20,634 nt of DNA from contig MU657263.1 of assembly GCA_026770575.1 (NCBI GenBank), positions 110,014 to 130,647 of the forward strand, in the 5' to 3' direction. The position numbers and the translations under genes were made by a program. Source of the DNA: Pelagophyceae sp. CCMP2097. Lineage: Eukaryota > Sar > Pelagophyceae. Shown one piece after another: positions 8,183 through 18,925 of the stretch. Below the pieces are notes generated by a model, which saw only the letters and a list, made by a program, of their open reading frames with translations, did no database searches and was not told the origin of the DNA. Within the stretch, counting starts at the first letter, position 1; each line of letters starts with the position of its first letter.

Positions 8183-8571
8183 TATCCCACGATGTCAGAC
8201 CCGAAAGGGTCGCAACTCCGGGCCGGGCGCGCGGCGCCTCGCGCGGGCGCGGCCGCAGCACGGCGCGCAAAGGTCGAGGCCGCCGCGCCCGCCGCCGTCG
8301 TCGAGATACAAGATCTTCACGCCGGCTTTGCGTTCGACACAAAAATTGGCCAGGCGTTTTTTCAACGGCCCTCGTTCCGTTGTAGGCGATCGTCGGCGGC
8401 CGGCGGCGCGGCTGCGCGGCGGCGTGCATCAACGGCGGCGGGTCCTAGTTGCCTCGCCGTCTCCAGCCGCGCCGGCTCCGGGCAGCCGCGCTGGCTCCGG
8501 GTCGTCGAGGGCCCTTTCTGACCACCGCCGACCGGCACTCGTCCCCCTGACGACTGCGGCCCCGCGACATC
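8183..8571. other. Divergent promoter region, tetraspanin and coiled-coil genes
   Basis: Both flanking genes are transcribed away from this 389-bp interval, so it should hold both promoters. A plus-strand open frame at 8192-8521 (109 codons, MSDPKGSQLRAGRAA...) begins only 10 bases from the tetraspanin ATG. It is Ala/Arg-rich. The middle (VVEIQDLHAGFAFDTKIG) looks less biased than the rest, so a small gene is possible, but no family is recognised and I do not call it. Confidence 0.5.
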
Positions 8572-10942
8572 ATGGCCGGCCGCAGCAAGGAGTGGGTGGC
8601 CGCCGAGATCGCGCGGCTGAAGCAGCGCGTCGAGGCCGCGCAGGGCGTCGCCGGGAGGCGGGAAACAAGCCTCCCCCCGCCGCGGCAGGCCGAGACGCCG
8701 CGGTCGCCGGAGACTTACCCGCACGACGATGACGCCGGCGGACGACGCCGGTGGCCCGCGTCGCCGCAGCCGCACCACCCGCCGCATGAGCCGACTTACG
8801 CCGAACCGCCCGAGGCCCCTCGCCGCCGCCCCGAGGACCCGCTCCCGCCGCGCCCGCCAGACAACGACGGCGACGCTCCCGCGCGGTTGACTGCGGACGA
8901 GGCTGCCGCGGACGCGCGGCTGCGGCGGTTGATGAGCCGGGCGCTTCGTGGGCCTGAGTTGGTCGAGCAAACGCAATACGCGCAAGAAAGCGCTACGCTC
9001 GCCCTCACAAACGTCCCGGAAGACGACGGATACGGCGAAGAATACGGCGACGAATACGGCGACGACGGCGGCGAAACTATTGTCGACGACGCGCCGCGTG
9101 CCGTCGGGCGATGGCAGGCGCCGGTATTTGACGACGACGCTGCAGCTCTCCGTCGGGACGCAGAGGAGGAGCAGTCCTCCGCCATCCTCCGGCTCTGGGA
9201 CGAGGTCGGCGCTCTGCGCGCTGTCTCCGCGGCTTTAAAGGCCGAGGCGTTTCGCGCGCAAGTTTTAGGTCGGGACGCCGTCCGACGTGTACGAGACGAC
9301 TCTGATGCCAACGCACGCGACCATCAAACGGCCGCGTCCGCAGCCTTTGCCGCGTGTCGTGCCGAAGCGTCCACGTTCGAGGACCGCTGGTTCGAGGCCC
9401 GGGGCGACGCGGATCGCGCTTTACTTTCGGCGGACGCCGCGTTCGACGAACTGGCCGCCGCGAGGCTCGAGGCGGCCGCGGCCGCGCCGTCCGAGGCATC
9501 GAAAGACGCTGCACAAATGGCCGACGCGGCCCGGCTCCGCGACGAGGTCGAAGAACTGCGCGAAACGACTGCGGCTTTGAAGGCCGCGGTGTCTCGCGCG
9601 AAGAAGGAGAATCGGGTTGAAGTGCTCGCCTCTCGAGACGCGGCCGAATCAGTGCGGCGCGACGAAACCGCGGCAAACGCGGCCGCGTTCTCGGCGTGCC
9701 GCGCTGCGGCGGCGCGGACCGAGGCTCGGGCGTTGGATCAGCGCGATGAGGCGGACCGCGCATCGGCGGCGGCGTTTGTTGCAGCGTCCGCGATCGGGCA
9801 TTTGGACCGTCACAGTGTCGAACTCGATGATGGTGAACAGTCGCGAGCGCGAGATGGAGACCCCGGGGCAATGCTGCAAGAGTGTTTGTCAACTCTTCAA
9901 ACTGGCCACAACCAGGTTTGGCGCGTTGCGGGCGGAGCACCGCAAGCGCGAGCACGACCTCTTAAACGACCACCGCCGCGCCGCCGCGGATTCGGCGATA
10001 CAGCTGCAGTCCCTGGACGACCATCTCCGCGCCGCCGCCGACGACCGCTGCGCAGCCGACGCCCGGCTGCAAAAGGCCTTAGCCGACGAAGGCCTCACCG
10101 CCGACAAGCTCGAAGCGGCCGACGCCGCGTTGGCCGCCCAGCGGGAGCTGCAGGAGCGACGCCAGCCGGACAAGGCTCAAACTGAGGCCACTGCCAGCTT
10201 TACGAGTCGAGGTCAGGACTTAGAGTTGGAAGCTTTACGAGTCGAGGTCTCCATTTTACGTGTCGCCGTCTCCACGGAGCGCTCGGCTGCGGCGAGCGCT
10301 CGCCGCGACTGCGCCGAGGCGCGCGACCTCGGGGCCGCCGAGCTTGCCGTGGCCCTGGCGGAGCGCGACGTGGCCCATCTGGATGCCGTTAACTTGCTGA
10401 CGGCGAGGCACGACGATGAGCGAAATGCGGCGACTGAGAAATGGGAAGCCCGAGAAGGCGCTGTCCTGCAGCAGCGCAGTGAAGCTATGGCGTCGCGCGA
10501 CGAGGCCATCGACGCCCTCACTCTTTTCAAAGCTGAAGATGTGACGGCGAAGCGCTGCACGGCGGAGGCCTTTGAGAAGCTCGAGTTGGAAGTCGACGAG
10601 GGTCTGCGGGGGCGCAGCGCAGCCAACGCGGACCGCGACGCAACCGACGCGGACCGCGACGCCGCCCTCTGCGCAGTCTTCGCCGCGCTGCGAAGCGACC
10701 ACCGAAGCGAGGTGACGGGCGCCGCGGCGCGCGGCTCGACGCGTTTGGACGACGGCCTTTCGAGGCCTTGGGCGCGGGGCGCGCCGCCGCGGTCGCCGGA
10801 CGACGAAAACGACGACATGTCCGACGAAGAGCTGCTCCTCTCGCACCACACCGTCGAGCTCGGCCACGCTCTGCGCATCATGGACCTCCGAGTCATGGAC
10901 GACGACTTCATCCAGGGGGCGCACTTTGCACCGCACTCCTAA
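8572..10942 (+). CDS. Ala/Asp/Arg-rich coiled-coil protein with internal duplication
   Basis: Not recognised as a named family. Start is the ATG at 8572 (MAGRSKEWVAAEIARLKQRV). Exon 1 runs to about 9881 and exon 2 from about 9916 to the TAA ending 10942. With those edges the protein has 778 residues. Residues 1-200 are a short helix and a Pro/Asp-rich linker with an acidic YGEEYGDEYGDD run (154-165). Residues about 206-436 are coiled coil with two related blocks (206-295, 319-405) sharing DEVxxLRxxxAALKA, DAxxxVRxD and AAFxACRAxA. Exon 2 continues with helical repeats (DHRRAAADS / DHLRAAADD) to about residue 700. The C-terminus is acidic and ends FIQGAHFAPHS. A structural or scaffold role is the most that can be said. 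The frame switch is certain. The 34-nt intron (9882-9915, GA|GTGTTT ... CCAG|G) is the simplest join, but others between 9780 and 9950 are possible. Confidence 0.7.
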
Positions 10943-11255
10943 CACGCAGTTTTCGAAACACTCTGTCTACAGCACACTCCTCAGTCTACGGCACACGCAA
11001 GAGCCTCGCGACCCGCCGATGCGTGGGGCCGGAGCGGGGTCTCCGAGAGGCGTCATTCGAGCGGGGAACCCGAGGGGCGTGATCCGAGTCGAAGCGGGGT
11101 CCCCGAGAGACGTGATCCGAGTCAAACAGTTTTTAAGATATCAAAGATGTCGTGAAGGCGCCGCGGCCCGCGCCTATGCAGACGGCCGGTCCGGCGCGCG
11201 TGCCGCCGTCCCACGCCTCTGAAGCGCGTGAGAGATTCCACCGCGGCGCACGAAG
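10943..11255. other. Convergent intergenic region with a degenerate repeat
   Basis: It lies between the 3' ends of the coiled-coil gene and the anoctamin gene. The main content is the degenerate repeat at 11034-11125. An AT-rich piece (CAGTTTTTAAGATATCAAAG, about 11126-11145) follows the repeat. No coding region or RNA gene is recognised. Confidence 0.55.
11034..11125. repeat. Three degenerate copies of a roughly 30-bp unit
   Basis: The unit GCGGGGTCYCCGAGAGRCGTGATCCGAGTC appears three times (about 11035, 11062 and 11095) with substitutions and small length changes. It sits between two convergent genes and is not in a supported coding frame. Confidence 0.7.
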
Positions 11256-14200
11256 CTAGTCTTCCTTCTTCCCCTCCTCAACGTCCGCTTTGTCGTCCGC
11301 GTCCTTCGCGCGCACGGCGGGGTCGCTCGAGTACACCGCCGGCTCGTCGATGGTCACGTTGACGTCTTCGTCGAGCTCTTTCTCTTCGTCCTTTTCGTTG
11401 GAGATGATTTTTGCGATGAAGAAATTCCTGCGTGGCAAAGCGTTGAGGCAAGTGGAGAGGGACGGGCAGTGACCCCGCCGCAATATGTCCTCTCGAAGGG
11501 GCGGCATTTGCAAAGGTCCTTTCCAAGGGGTGCCTCTCCAAGGGTGGCACTTTAGAGCACGTTGCAAAAGAAGACGCCGCCCGGAACTGTCGCTCGATTT
11601 GCAGCGCGACTTCGGGCGGAATGTCGTCCTTGACGGACATCAAAATGAACTTGGCGCCGACGAGGACCCACTCGAAGATGATGAAGACGATCAACCTTTG
11701 CAAGGTAGTGTACGTCGCCAGAGTATTCGACGTCCAAGTGACCATGATCCCGTTGGTCAGCGTCGCGATGATAGACATGATCGTCAAAATGTCCTCCCAC
11801 GTCCCAATGTCCTCGGCGCCCATGGGCCACGGCCGCCGCGTGTTCTGGCCTAGAGCGGGGAGTCGGCGTGGTGTCGAACGGGCCCAAAAGTGAATCGTCT
11901 TTCTCGAGCTGCCCTCATGCCGGCGAGTGCCCCGGGGAGACCGAGGGCAGCGCGCGACGTCCCCTCTGCTGTCGCCTCTGCCGCCACGTCGAAACGACGG
12001 GTTTGAGAAAGGACGTTTTCCCGGAGTCGCGGACGCGGCCTCGGACACAGCTTCCAGCCGTCTGTCCGGATCTCAATAAAGTTGTTCACGCAGGCGAAGA
12101 GCGGCGCGAGCGGAAAAGCGGAGACGAAGAGCGTCGTGTAGCCGAATTGTATGACGAGTTCGGCGTAGTCGTCAAAGGTCCCGAGGAGATAGTCATAATC
12201 ATCCTTTTCAAATTGTTCTTCTGCAGGCGAAATCTGCCTCTTCCTCATCGTCGCCTCGTCGAAGGGATTCTCGTACTCGGCGTCGTCGGCGCCAAACTCG
12301 GAAGACCCGCGCCGTTGGGCTCTTTGCCGGAGGATCATGTTGAAGTACGGAATGACCACTTCCGTGATGTTGCCCAGAATCACTCGAGTGATGAAAATCG
12401 TCCCAAGCAGATTCCCGACGCCGTCCAGGCACCAGGGCGCGCAGGAGAACCGCTCCATCTTCCACGACGGCTGCGCGGCGGCGACGTTGCGCGCCAAAGG
12501 GGCCATGGCCCTACGGAGACGGGCGTCAACTCTGCAATCTCCTTCCCTTTGCCTCTCTTCTGTCCCCCGCTGCCTGGTTCTCTAAAGACGCGGCCAAAGA
12601 ACATGCCGACGTAGAATAAACTGCAATAAGAATTCACAAATTGGAACAGGAACACTTTTGCGATCAGCTGATCTTCGTACTCCGTCTCCGTCCGGTGGTT
12701 CTCCTCGTTGTTCATGTACGTCGCAAAGGGCATGAAGAGCGCGTTTGTGACGAGAATAATTAAAGCGAGAGCGAAGTTTGTGGCATAACTGACTATTAGA
12801 AATCCGTTGGGGAACCACTTCGACGCGTCCGGAAATGCGTGCAAAGACGGCCACCTGCTCAGAAACGCGTACATGTAGAAGACGCCCGCATTGAGGAGAG
12901 CGACGTACAACATGCACAAAGCCACTTGCAGATAGGAAACGACCGTCCTCCGCAGCTTTTCCGTCGGGGGGAAGTACTTTTCTTCCATTCCTGTGACGGG
13001 CGAGTGGATCGACTTGCCGTCAAAGTCCGGCCGGTCCTGCTCCGCGGCTTCGAACCCTGTCATTCCCCATTGCATTTTTGCCGTAGCTTGCGTCGCCTTC
13101 CAAGACTCTAGAAACAGCGTAGCCCAGAGGGACATAAAAATCGCCATCACCTACCAACGCGTGTCAGCCCGCGGCACTCGTTACTCCCCACTCTGCCGTG
13201 GATACTCTGTCGTGGATGCGCGTTGCCTTGAAAGGACGCGGGCCTCACCGCCGTGGCGTATCTCGACGCGGTAGTTCGTTCATCCACGCTCAGCGCGTAG
13301 GCAAACACCCCCGTCAAGCCCGCCACGAAGAGCCACGTGCTGTACGTGCCCAGGAAGAGGAAGTACATGCCCACCTAGGGAGCGGAGTCATTATTGGAGT
13401 CCTACTTCGAAAGGAACACGCACCTTTTCCCCAAAGTAGTCTTTAACCAGCACAATCGGCTGCTTCCAGGGCGGCGTCAAATAAGTAAGCCACTCGTCCT
13501 GGATCTTCTGCAGCTCCTCGTCGTCGTGCAACGGAAATATGGCGAGAACGGCGCCGCGCACGATGAGCTCGCGCAACTTCAAAGAGCATCCATCAGACTT
13601 CAAATCGCCCTCCATGATGCCCATGATCAGCTTCATGCGGTCCACGCCTCTAAAAATGGAGTTTGAAGGGAGGTAGCGGACATAGGCGGACTGGAGCTCG
13701 GGACGCTTGTTGTACTTGCCGTAAATAAACTCGTTGTACGCGTACTTCGACTGACCCTTAGTATCCACAATCGCATTCGAAAACTTCACCTCCGGCGCTT
13801 CGGGCAAGGACCAGCCGTCGCGTCTAGGGTACCAACGGTACTTTCCAAAGTCGTCCTTGTAGCCCTTTTCGATCCTGGCCTTTACCTCGTCCGGATTTAA
13901 CAGGCAAGCATAATCCACCGCCGCCGCCTGGTCCTTCAACCGGCGGACGTCGCACCGGATCTTTAGGAAGATCTTGTCGTAGCGAGACGACTTGAACAGC
14001 TTCGTCTCTAAGCCGCCGGCTTCCAGTCTTTCCACGATAGTCCGCAAAGAGTGCGCGGCCACGTAGTCCGTGACGACCTCGCCGGCTTCCCGTGTCCGGA
14101 AGACCATGCAAAAGTCCCAGGTCCAGTTCTGCCCCGCAGCGTAAGACCGGAACAAAGGGTCGGGCCGCATGTACTTTGGCCTAGGCTTCGCCGTAAGGGA

Positions 14201-14338
14201 GTGGAAGGGCCCCTTTGACACGCACCTCGGCTGCATGGCCAGGCGCGCCACCGCCGTGAGAAGGTGCAGCGTGCAGAATAGGGCGAGGATCACGGCGGCG
14301 TAGGCCAGCACCTCGGCGCCGTACGGGTCCATGCCCAT
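11256..14338 (-). CDS. Anoctamin (TMEM16) family channel/scramblase, six exons
   Basis: Exons 14338-13424, 13374-13249, 13150-12590, 12470-12047, 11849-11561 and 11427-11256 give about 828 residues. Introns are 49, 98, 119, 197 and 133 bp. Family hallmarks in order: FPLHDDEELQKI and VKDYFGEK (about 268-305) before TM1, FMSLWATLFLESWK (about 352-365), NHRTETEYEDQLIAKVFLFQ (498-517), FVNSYCSLFY, a TM6 segment ILGNITEVVIP, DDYAELVIQFGY (634-645), then FPLAPLFACVNNFIEIRTD and AEDIGTW. The Asn/Glu of GNITEVVIP and the Asp/Glu of DDYAE and NNFIEIRTD fall where the family's calcium-binding acids lie, so calcium gating is likely. Family members are calcium-activated anion channels or lipid scramblases; which one cannot be read here. 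Two joins are uncertain: exon 3/4 (alternative 20-nt intron 12511-12530) and the exon 5 donor (11561 or 11588). A hydrophobic stretch at residues 10-34 is unusual. Confidence 0.88.
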
Positions 14339-14688
14339 GGTCGCCTCGAGATCTCGACGCGAGCGACCGGCGCCGCGACGCCGCGGCGCAGCTTTTGCAC
14401 TCAGGTGCGACCCGGCGTCAGAGGGACCCGGAGCGCTTCCTCGCCTTCGCCCTGGCGCACGCGCGCTGGATCGCGCGTCGGTGCCGCAAGGAGAAACTCT
14501 TTTTGATTTTGGGAGTTTTTGCCAATCCTCGAGTAGTGCCGTTGCAAGTTGGCGGGACGGTAAATTGTTGCGTCGCGTGATTGGCGGAGGCCTGCCTAGT
14601 CGACGCGCGACGCCGGCGGTCGCGGTGCGGCACCGAGCGCTTCCCTCGCCGCAGCGCAGCGCGGCCTCGTCCCGCGCAAGGCGTTTCC
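14339..14688. other. Divergent promoter region, anoctamin and COG5
   Basis: The anoctamin ATG at 14338 (minus) and the COG5 ATG at 14689 (plus) face away from each other across 350 bases. The centre (about 14490-14580, TTTTTGATTTTGGGAGTTTTTGCC and TAAATTGTTGCG) is AT-richer than its flanks, as expected for a shared promoter core. Frames through it are Arg/Ala-rich and unsupported. Confidence 0.6.
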
Positions 14689-17600
14689 ATGGCGCTCGTG
14701 GACGTCGCGCAGCCGGAGGGCGCTGTCGGCGCGCGCGGCGCGCCGGAGCTGCGGACGTCTGTTGCCGTGGCGCTGCTCCACGAGCTCGCGCAGGACGAAA
14801 TCTTCTCGGACTTTTGCGACGAGGGCTTTGATGCCTCTGCGTTTTGCAAGCGTGTCATCTCGACGGACGCCGCAAACACCCGCCGCGGCGCCGACGACGA
14901 AGACGACGCGCAGAGCAGCCACGCCGAGCTCACCGTACCCACCGGCGTCGCATCTCCGAAAGGCGGACCGCTCGGGCGTCGACGAGACGTTTATCGACGG
15001 AGCGACGCTCGGCCTTGGTCGACGAAGGACGTTCGTCGACTCTAGGTCGAGGCCCTGCGCGACGCCGCCGCGCGCGTCGAGGTGCGCTTGCCACCCGTGC
15101 ACAGTTGCACAGCTCGACAGTTACACGGTTTGCGTCCAACCACGGTCGTAGGCGGCGCTGGCTGCGCACGTGGATGAGTCGCGCGCGGCGCTTGTGGCCG
15201 GCGCAAAGGGCCTCGGCGCGCTGCAGCGCGACGTCGAGGCTGTCGAGCTCGCGGCGCGCGACGTGCGGCGTCGGAGTCGGGCCATGGTGCGCAAGCTCCT
15301 CGGGCCCTCGGAAGCGTGCCAAAGACTTGCGGCGAAGTTGAGAATGGTACGAGAAGCGAACGAACTGCTCAAGCGCGCGCAAAGGGCTCTCTTCGCGCTC
15401 CGGTGCGTTTAGAGCACGTCGCCACCCTGTGTTGACGCCTTGCCTCAGGCGGCTCTCGGAGAAGCGTGCGGCGCTGTTTTCCCAGGGCGACGGGGCCCCG
15501 AACACGCGTGCGGCGCAGCGCCGGCGATGACGAACCCTCGCAGGGGGTGACGCAGTCATGTGGTTAGAAACAACAAGAGTCTCAGTCATGACGCGCATGT
15601 GGTTAGAAACAACAAGAGTCTCAGTCCTGACAGTGAAAGAGTCGCGAGCGTGGAGAAAAGAAATCTCTCGCCGTCGCCTTGCTTGGACGACGGATGCAGA
15701 CCGTCGCACTTAGGCGAACTGCAGCACGCGGCGCGCCTCATCCGGGACGTCCACGACCTCTGCGCCGACGAAAAGGGGGACGAGCCTGCACTGAGAGACG
15801 TCTTAGTCGTGCGTCACCTTGCGATCGACACTCTTGGCCTCGAAACACGCACGCAGGTGCAAACGGAGCTGCACGCCGTCGAGGAGACGCGACGTCTGGT
15901 GCAGTCGGCGGCGGACGAGGCTCTGGTGAGGTCTGTGGCGGCGCTGCACCAGACGGACGTCGGAGAAGCTTTAGGAGTGTCGCATCTTTTAGACAAGCTC
16001 TCGGAATCTGTAGAGGCCTGCGCGGAAGCGTTCCTTTGCGCCGCCCGGAGCGCCACCGTCTCCGCTCTGCGCGGCAAAAGCGACGGCGAGGACGCCGACG
16101 CGCTGAAAGTGCGGCAGCTTTTGGGCGGCGCTGCGACGGCCGTTGCCCACGAGCGCGACGCGCGTTCCAAGGCTAGAGACGTCGCGGACGATTGGGCCAA
16201 CGCCATGTCGGCGGCGGCGCTGCGCGTCTGGACGCTCGAACGTGTCTTGAGGAAGAAGCGGTGCGAGGTCAAACGCGGGATTTCGCTTTTTGACGTCGTC
16301 CAGGCCAAACATGCCGGCGCTCCATCTGCTTCAAACGCCGCCGACGGCCAGTTTTCGCTGACAAAGGTCCACTGGGCCCGCGCCACTGCCGCCGCGCGCG
16401 ACCTCGTCGTCCGAGCGCTCGCGCAGCCGCCGAGCCGCGGCAAGCGACAAGCGCAGGAAGACGACGACGCCGTACCCGACGCCGCCGCGCCGTCGCTGGG
16501 TCCGGACGGTTTCCCGCGCGCGGACGGCACCACGCGCGGCGCGTTTGCCGGGGTGACTCGTTTCGTCGATCATTTAGAGCAAAGGGTCGACGCCGGAGCC
16601 AAGCTCATCGAATCCCGCCTGCAGCGCACCAACGCCGAGCAGCCGCCGGCGCGGCAGCTCGCGGAGCACTATCCCGTTGTCCGCCACGCCTTTGTGAACG
16701 CGCATTCTCGACTCGTGTCGGCGCTCAGCACGGGCGCAATTCAGGGCGACCAAGGCGAATCCGTCGACTCCGCTCCTGCTGCCGTCGCGGGCGACGGCAT
16801 TTTGGCTGCGGTGGCTGCCCGAGCGCCGGCGAATTCGTTTGTCTCTTTATTCGAAGCGCAACTCGGCTGCATCGAATCCGCGCAGGCGGACAGTCGCTAC
16901 TCCTCAACTCTAACGGAAAAGCAAGTCGCCGACCTCGGCGCCACCGCCGCGGCGAAGTTGAAGGCGGCGCAGCGCAAAGCCACTTTTGAACAGCGCGCGT
17001 CGCAGGCTCGCGATTCTGACAAGACGCTGGACTTTGCAGACTCTCGTTACGCCGGCCAGCTCGACCTCGCTTTAACGAGGCACCGCGCGTCGACCATCCT
17101 GACGCGCCAAAATGAAGCGCCAAAGGCGGCGGAAGTGCACGTGTTGGACGACGTTTTGGAGTTTGTGCCGGCGGCGGCCGTGCCCGCGGCGCAAATGTGC
17201 TCTCTCACGATGCTCCTCGCCGCGCTGGCGCCGCTGCAAGAGGCGTATCTGGCGTCTGCGTTTTTGCGTTTAGTAAACCCGGTGAGGCTCATGTTCCCGG
17301 ACGTCGAGGGTTTCGAAGCGATGATCCCCTCAAAACACGACGTCGCAAGATTCGTCACGGCAGCGCGCGCCGAGCTGCGCGGCGCTTTGGAGGACGGCGG
17401 CGAAGCGACGCTGGCGCCGCTCATTTTGGGCGAAGTTGCTAAGGCTTGCGATGAGTTTGCTCAAAGAGCGTCGAAGGCCTTGGCCGACTACCCAGCCTCG
17501 AGGACTTCCGGCTTCGAAACTCTCACGGCAGCCATAGACGATGCGGCGGCGGCGAAGCGGCACGCGAACACTTCCGTTGCGGACCGGCAGTGGCGGGCGC

Positions 17601-18784
17601 AGGCGGGCGAAGAAGATCTTTTGCAGGTCCGTTGGCGCGCGTCTGCGACGGCGGAGCGAGACGCGCAGCTGGCGGCTTTATGTGCGCACCTCCGCGCCGC
17701 TTTGTCGAAGTTGGCCTCTTGGCTCGCCGCGGCGGATGACGCAGAGGGGGACGGCGACGGCGGCTCGGCGAACATGCAAGCTCTAGCGCCGGGCCTCGCC
17801 GCTCTGGACGCCGTCGGCGAGCGAGTCACCTTCCGCGGCCTCGACGCCGTTTCGTATCGCGTGGAGGTGGAACTTTCTCGCATGCACCGAGAAGCGCAGT
17901 ACTCCGCCGGGTCTGAAGAGACGGAGGCGCGGCGACGAAGTGAAGAAGACGATTCTGGCCCGTCGGCGGCTTTGGAGCGCGCTCTGGGCGCTCTCGAGGC
18001 GGCGCGCGTGGGCTACATTGCGGCGCTGCCCGCGTGGAGGAGCGAGACGCTGGAGTCTCCGAGGTGCAGGGCGGCTACTCTCGCGTTCGCGGCGCGCATC
18101 GCAAGATCCTTTGTTTCCCATGTCGCGCTCTACCGCCCCCTCGGCGACGCCGGCCGCCTCCGCGTCGCGGCGGACTGCGCAGTGCTGGAGGACGCGCTGT
18201 CTTCGTCGTTTGGCGACGACGTTGGCTCGTCCGCGGCTTTGGACGTTTCCCAGTCGCCGCGCCTCTGCGCCGACGAGGCCTTTGCGGCGCGCGAGTTCTT
18301 TCTGGCCCGCGCCGAGCTGCGGAGCCTGAAGAGGCTCATCTTCGCGGCGAGCAACGAATCGTTGCAAGGCGAGTCCGCCGCGCAGACCACTCTAAGAGTG
18401 GGCCTCGACCTCGTGGGCTCGTCGCGCAACGCGGGCGCGCTGCGGCCGAGTACGGTGTGGCACCACGTCGTCGCCTCGCACGGCGCCGCCGGGCTGCCGC
18501 TGCCCTTTGACCTGGAAGGTGCAGTCGAATCGCCGTGCGACTACGTCTGCACCCTCGTCGCGGGCGCTTCCTGGCGGTCGAGCGGCGACGACGACGCGCC
18601 CGCGGCGGTGGCGCGGCGCGAGGCTAAAGCCTGGCGCGACGTTGTTTCTTGCCTGGACGTGTGGGCCCAAAGGTGCGCGGCGCACGGCGGAGATCTGGGC
18701 GACGCGTACGCCGCGCTGTCGAGACACGGCGAAACGCTCCTCATCCGCTTCCAGCGCAACGTAGCCGACGCGGGCCGGCCCTGA
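14689..18784 (+). CDS. COG5: Conserved oligomeric Golgi complex subunit 5
   Basis: Five exons (14689-14934, 15046-15081, 15152-15402, 15449-15507, 15714-18784) join to about 1220 residues. Introns are 111, 70, 46 and 206 bp, and all acceptors are TAG|G or CAG|G. The N-terminal FSDFCDEGFDASAFCKRV (39-56) matches the FxDxxFDxxxF entry of COG5. Exons 2-3 give the helical VEALRDAAARVE / AALAAHVDESRAALVAG / REANELLKRAQRAL heptads. Exon 5 has the RVLRKKRCEV segment (about 370) and LYRPLGDAGRLRVAADCAVLEDAL-type sequence (about 1002-1026), the best-conserved COG5 block. COG5 is in lobe B of the eight-subunit COG tether that recycles Golgi vesicles and keeps glycosyltransferases in place. It is longer than the roughly 840-residue human protein, with Ala-rich insertions. 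The exon 4 donor is ambiguous (15465 or 15507, both phase 1 and both followed by GTGCGGCGC). Confidence 0.87.
15557..15634 (+). repeat. 39-bp tandem duplication inside COG5 intron 4
   Basis: CATGTGGTTAGAAACAACAA (15557-15576) followed by GAGTCTCAGTCATGACGCG recurs with a 39-base period at 15596 (GAGTCTCAGTCCTGACAGT). Identity is near complete, so the event is recent. The segment is AT-richer than the exons. It is open in frame with exon 5 but lies upstream of the chosen acceptor at 15713. Confidence 0.85.
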
Positions 18785-18925
18785 ACGCGGCCGCCGGGCG
18801 ACGCGCGGACGGGGACCGAAGGCGGTAGCTCGATTCTCGCGTAATCAACAACCCACTTCGAATCGGCCCGTCGCGTACCGAGACGCGGAGCCGCCAACGG
18901 GGGCGGGCCTCGATGATACGCCCGA
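18785..18925. other. Short convergent intergenic gap
   Basis: 141 bases separate the COG5 stop from the WD40 gene stop on the other strand. No feature beyond GC-rich unique sequence is visible. Polyadenylation signals are not recognisable. Confidence 0.5.

Noticed and set aside
9077..9955. 292-codon antisense frame in the coiled-coil gene
   Set aside because: Pro/Arg-rich shadow produced by the GC-biased Ala/Asp/Arg codons of the plus strand.
14331..14831. Plus-strand 166-codon frame upstream of COG5
   Set aside because: Arg/Ala-rich and out of frame with the COG5 exon, which begins at 14689 and has family sequence.
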